This document shows, piece by piece, positions 61,691 through 64,000 of a stretch of 64,000 bases of DNA. Under the pieces are notes generated by a model that was not told where the DNA came from, did no database searches, and worked only from the letters and a program-made list of their open reading frames with translations. Both the position numbers and the translations under genes were made by a program. Within the stretch, counting starts at the first letter, position 1; each line of letters begins with the position of its first letter. The stretch is from JALOLG01 sp963776935 (GTDB lineage Bacteria > Actinomycetota > Acidimicrobiia > Acidimicrobiales > Ilumatobacteraceae), in the NCBI GenBank assembly GCA_963776935.1, contig CAVZOP010000015.1:310001-374000 (forward strand), given 5' to 3'.

Positions 61691-63073
61691 CTACACGATC
61701 GCGGCGATGACGTCGGACAGGGCGCGGATCGTCGACACCTCGAACACACCGTCGCAGTGGACGCGGTACTCGGCCATCGCCGAGTCGTCCGTGTCCCACT
61801 CCGCTTCCGGTTCGGGATCGAGCCAGTAGACGCGGCGCGCCCGCTCGGCGATGCGCGCGAACGCGGCGACACCGGGGTCGCGGAAGTTGGTCCGGGCGTC
61901 GCCGGTCACGAGCACCGTCGTCCGGCGACCGACGACATCATCGAGGTAGTGATCGCAGAACTGCTGGAACACCGCGCCGTAGTCGCTGTGCCCGTCGAAC
62001 CCCACGACGCCGCGCCGCTCGAGCACACGTTGGACCGGAACGTCGAAGTCGGCCGTCGTGAAGATCTCGGTCATGTCGGCCACACCGCCCACGAACGCGA
62101 AGCTCCGAACCCCTGCCAGCACGTCATGGATGGCGTGCACCAGCGTGAACGTGAACTGGGCGAACTCGGCGACCGAGCCCGAGATGTCGCACAGCACGAC
62201 GACGTCCGGGCGGTGCGGATGGGTTCGCCGGAGGGCCGGGTCGATCGGGATCCCACCGGTTTGCAGTGACCGGCGGAACGTCCGGCGCGGATCGAGACGG
62301 CCCGTCGATCGCGGCCGGCGGCGGCGGCCGACGCGGGCGGCGAGCTGGCGGGCGAGCGGTTGCAAAGTGCGGCGCAGCTCGGCGAGCTCGGCGCTCGACA
62401 GCGAGAGCACCGGCCGGTCGAGGGCACCGACGGGGAGCTCCTGATCGCCGTCCTCGCCGGACATGGAGAGACGGTTCTTGGCGATCTCGTCGGCGAGCGC
62501 GCGGCGGAACTCTTCGAGTGCGCGGGCGATCTCGTGGCGGCGCAGCGAGAGCTCGAACTCCGTCAGCTCCCCCTCAGTGCGCAGCCGGCGCATCACGGCG
62601 GAGAGCATGTTGGCGAGGTCGAGCGCACGCATGATGCGGTGGATGACGAGACGGTCGCCGGCGTCGTCGCCGCCGTACATCGCCACCGCCCTGGCGGCGA
62701 GTGCCCGCATCGCGTCGGTGTCGCCGCGTGCCGCCGCAGCACCGACGTCGTGGGACAGGGTTGCCGCGGTCGGCGGATCCGCCGCGATGTCGGGGGGCAC
62801 GGGAGCACCGGGCTGTTCGGGCATCGCCGCGCCCGGGGCGAACACGAGGTCGAACGCCCGGTCGAAGACGGCCAGGTCCGGTTCCCGTGAGATCATCACC
62901 GCCCGAAGGGCACTGCGAACCAGCTCCCGGTCGAGCAGATCGAGCAACATCAAGGCCCGGGTCGCATCGATCAGGTCCCCCGTCGCGACGTCGATCCCGG
63001 CCCGCCGGAGCACGACGGCGAGACGCGTCACGTGATCGACCATCGGGCCGCCGACCTGGGATGATGGCGTCAT
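61691..63073 (-). CDS. VWA domain-containing CoxE-like protein
   Basis: A 460-aa cytoplasmic protein of the CoxE-like family with a C-terminal von Willebrand A domain. The MIDAS motif DxSxS is DISGSVA near residue 298, with VTGDARTNF as a later metal-binding part. The N-terminal half is helical, with VDHVTRLAVVLRRAGIDVATGDLIDATRAL, resembling proteins paired with MoxR ATPases. No MoxR gene is in the window. Such pairs assemble or activate metalloenzymes; the target here is unknown. ATG 63073; ATG 63043 is possible. Confidence 0.84.
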   Translation of the reverse strand: MTPSSQVGGPMVDHVTRLAVVLRRAGIDVATGDLIDATRALMLLDLLDRELVRSALRAVMISREPDLAVFDRAFDLVFAPGAAMPEQPGAPVPPDIAADPPTAATLSHDVGAAAARGDTDAMRALAARAVAMYGGDDAGDRLVIHRIMRALDLANMLSAVMRRLRTEGELTEFELSLRRHEIARALEEFRRALADEIAKNRLSMSGEDGDQELPVGALDRPVLSLSSAELAELRRTLQPLARQLAARVGRRRRPRSTGRLDPRRTFRRSLQTGGIPIDPALRRTHPHRPDVVVLCDISGSVAEFAQFTFTLVHAIHDVLAGVRSFAFVGGVADMTEIFTTADFDVPVQRVLERRGVVGFDGHSDYGAVFQQFCDHYLDDVVGRRTTVLVTGDARTNFRDPGVAAFARIAERARRVYWLDPEPEAEWDTDDSAMAEYRVHCDGVFEVSTIRALSDVIAAIV

Positions 63074-63246
63074 CTCCGATCACACTAGGCAGCGCCGACG
63101 GCGCGTCAATTGTGCCTGCAAGGATTTGACACCACCGGAGCAGCGACCGAGACTGTCAGGCGGGAACGTCGTCCGTAGGAAGTCAGCAGTCGTTCAGCGA
63201 CTGCGCATCGAAGCACCGTGACCGGACGCCGGAGGGAGTCAGCACC

Positions 63247-63741
63247 ATGACGGGCTACGTGACCAAGTTCGGGTCACTCGACGACTACACCAAGGGTGGT
63301 ATCGACCTCATCGACGGCGAGGCCAAGCACTACGCGTTCTCGAACATCTTCGAGGTCGCGTCCCACGCCAAACCGTGGGAGAAGATCGCCGTCGGCAAGA
63401 ACATGGAGTACGTGCTCGAGGTGATCCGCGCCGAGGGCACCAGCGAATGGCGGACCTGCGCCCACGACGAGTTTCCGCTGTGCATGGACGGTGAGGTCAC
63501 GGTCGAGTTGGTCAAGCTCGACGACCCGCTGGCGCCGGAGGGCAAGAACGGCTCGATCGCCGTCGGCGGCGATCCGGTCGGCACGCCGATGGGCCGCATC
63601 GTGCTCCGCAAGGGCCACATGGCGCTGCTGCCGGCGAACGCCGCGTACCGCTTCTCGTCGGCGACACCCGGCGTGATCCTGCTGCAGACGGTCCAAGGCG
63701 ACGACACCATCGAACGCTGGGCCGAGATCTGCCTCAGCTGA
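63247..63741 (+). CDS. Probable hydroquinone 1,2-dioxygenase small subunit
   Basis: A 164-aa cupin-like protein, with HYAFSNIFEVASHAKPWEKIAVGKNMEYVLEVIRAEG and the core TCAHDEFPLCMDGEVTVELVKLD and GRIVLRKGHMALLPANAAYRF. This resembles PnpC, the small subunit of the two-component hydroquinone dioxygenase of p-nitrophenol and related breakdown. The adjacent gene, 59 bases on, matches the N-terminus of the large subunit. Assignment is by recollection of the family layout, and a related extradiol-type cupin enzyme is possible. A TTGACA lies near 63127, but the -10 region is weak. Confidence 0.6.
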   Translation: MTGYVTKFGSLDDYTKGGIDLIDGEAKHYAFSNIFEVASHAKPWEKIAVGKNMEYVLEVIRAEGTSEWRTCAHDEFPLCMDGEVTVELVKLDDPLAPEGKNGSIAVGGDPVGTPMGRIVLRKGHMALLPANAAYRFSSATPGVILLQTVQGDDTIERWAEICLS

Positions 63742-63748
63742 ACGACAC

Positions 63749-63785
63749 GACCAGAGACTGACCAGAGACTGACTGACCAGAGACT
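63749..63785. repeat. Three copies of GACCAGAGACT between the two dioxygenase genes
   Basis: Copies at 63749-63759, 63760-63770 and 63775-63785, the last after a 4-base GACT spacer. They lie directly after the stop codon of the small subunit and could affect spacing or translation of the next gene. Confidence 0.85.
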
Positions 63786-63800
63786 GATAGGGATGCACAA

Positions 63801-64000
63801 ATGAGCGACACGTTGATCGAAGTCCAGTCATCCGGACCCAACTCCGACGGCTACCAGGAGTTCGACCTCGGCGGTTTCCACTTCCGTCGCGACGAGTACT
63901 TCGCCCACATCACCTGGCCCACGGGCGGGCACGTGATGAGCATCGACACGTTCCTGCACGCGCTGCAACGCGACATCGCCTGGGACTTCTTCTACGGCAC
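63801..64000 (+). CDS. Probable hydroquinone 1,2-dioxygenase large subunit, 3'-truncated by window edge
   Basis: Only the first 66 residues are visible: an ATG at 63801 begins SDTLIEVQSSG and continues with YQEFDLGGFHFRRDEYFAHITWPTGGH and DTFLHALQRDIAWDFFYG. This fits the N-terminus of the large (PnpD-like) subunit, which carries the iron site in the full protein. It starts 59 bases after the small subunit, and both should be one operon. Further aromatic catabolism genes are expected to the right. Confidence 0.6.
   Translation, partial: MSDTLIEVQSSGPNSDGYQEFDLGGFHFRRDEYFAHITWPTGGHVMSIDTFLHALQRDIAWDFFYG

Noticed and set aside
63749..63785. CRISPR-like array
   Set aside because: Three 11-bp direct repeats with no real spacers and no cas genes; a simple tandem repeat.
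1..64000. tRNA or rRNA genes
   Set aside because: No tRNA-like TTCGA loop with matching stems or rRNA conserved block was recognised; a covariance search was not possible.

Overview
The window is high-GC DNA, dense with genes on both strands. It reads as the chromosome of an actinobacterium, most likely of class Acidimicrobiia (Ilumatobacter-like). Supporting features are an F420 gene (cofD) and a DDN-type F420 reductase, an actinobacterial-type DapD, an LpdA-type flavoprotein, a DUF222/HNH gene, frequent GTG starts and ATGA/GTGA gene overlaps. No rRNA, tRNA or CRISPR array was seen.

Layout. 1-735: end of cofD. 751-13066: a surface-polysaccharide locus with an epimerase, a sugar nucleotidyltransferase, three GT4 glycosyltransferases, GDP-fucose synthase (fcl) and a complete dTDP-rhamnose set in the order rmlA-rmlC-rmlB-rmlD, interrupted by a DNA glycosylase and an acetyltransferase. 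13158-14939: an amidohydrolase and a DinB-like protein. About 14990-21960: an accessory zone with an IS30-family element, remnants of DUF899, TauD and LLM-oxidoreductase genes, an intact multicopper oxidase, and an ArsR/SRPBCC pair whose operator covers the start codon. 21995-26877: LCP ligase, birA, biotin-dependent carboxylase, LtrA. 26943-33267: histidine utilisation genes hutH-hutU-def-hutF-hutI, with a peptide-deformylase-family gene in the position where HutG would be expected. 33274-44788: housekeeping genes (LpdA-like, M15 peptidase, lysS, dapD, HtrA lipoprotein, LigD polymerase domain, VOC, pirin, nitroreductase). 44843-51660: HNH gene, Rieske oxygenase, DDN, acyl-CoA mutase, RidA, class II aldolase, EamA transporter. 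51664-56398: a second glycoconjugate locus (methyltransferase, PIG-V-like transferase, epimerase-like SDR, DegT aminotransferase, GT2). 56409-63073: rhodanese-ThiF fusion, sirtuin, L,D-transpeptidase-like lipoprotein, leucyl aminopeptidase, VWA protein. 63247-64000: start of a likely hydroquinone 1,2-dioxygenase pair.

Three patterns cut across the genes. First, a dispersed element of about 48 nt with an 8-bp terminal inverted repeat occurs six times, always at gene 3' ends; one copy has a compensatory base-pair change. Second, short tandem duplications of 8-27 bp lie repeatedly over stop or start codons. Third, eleven genes carry apparent single-base frameshifts, including genes that ought to be needed (birA, rmlC, pepA). 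This points to sequence errors at least as much as to real decay. Frameshifted genes are listed under type pseudogene, and each entry says whether I believe the gene is really dead.
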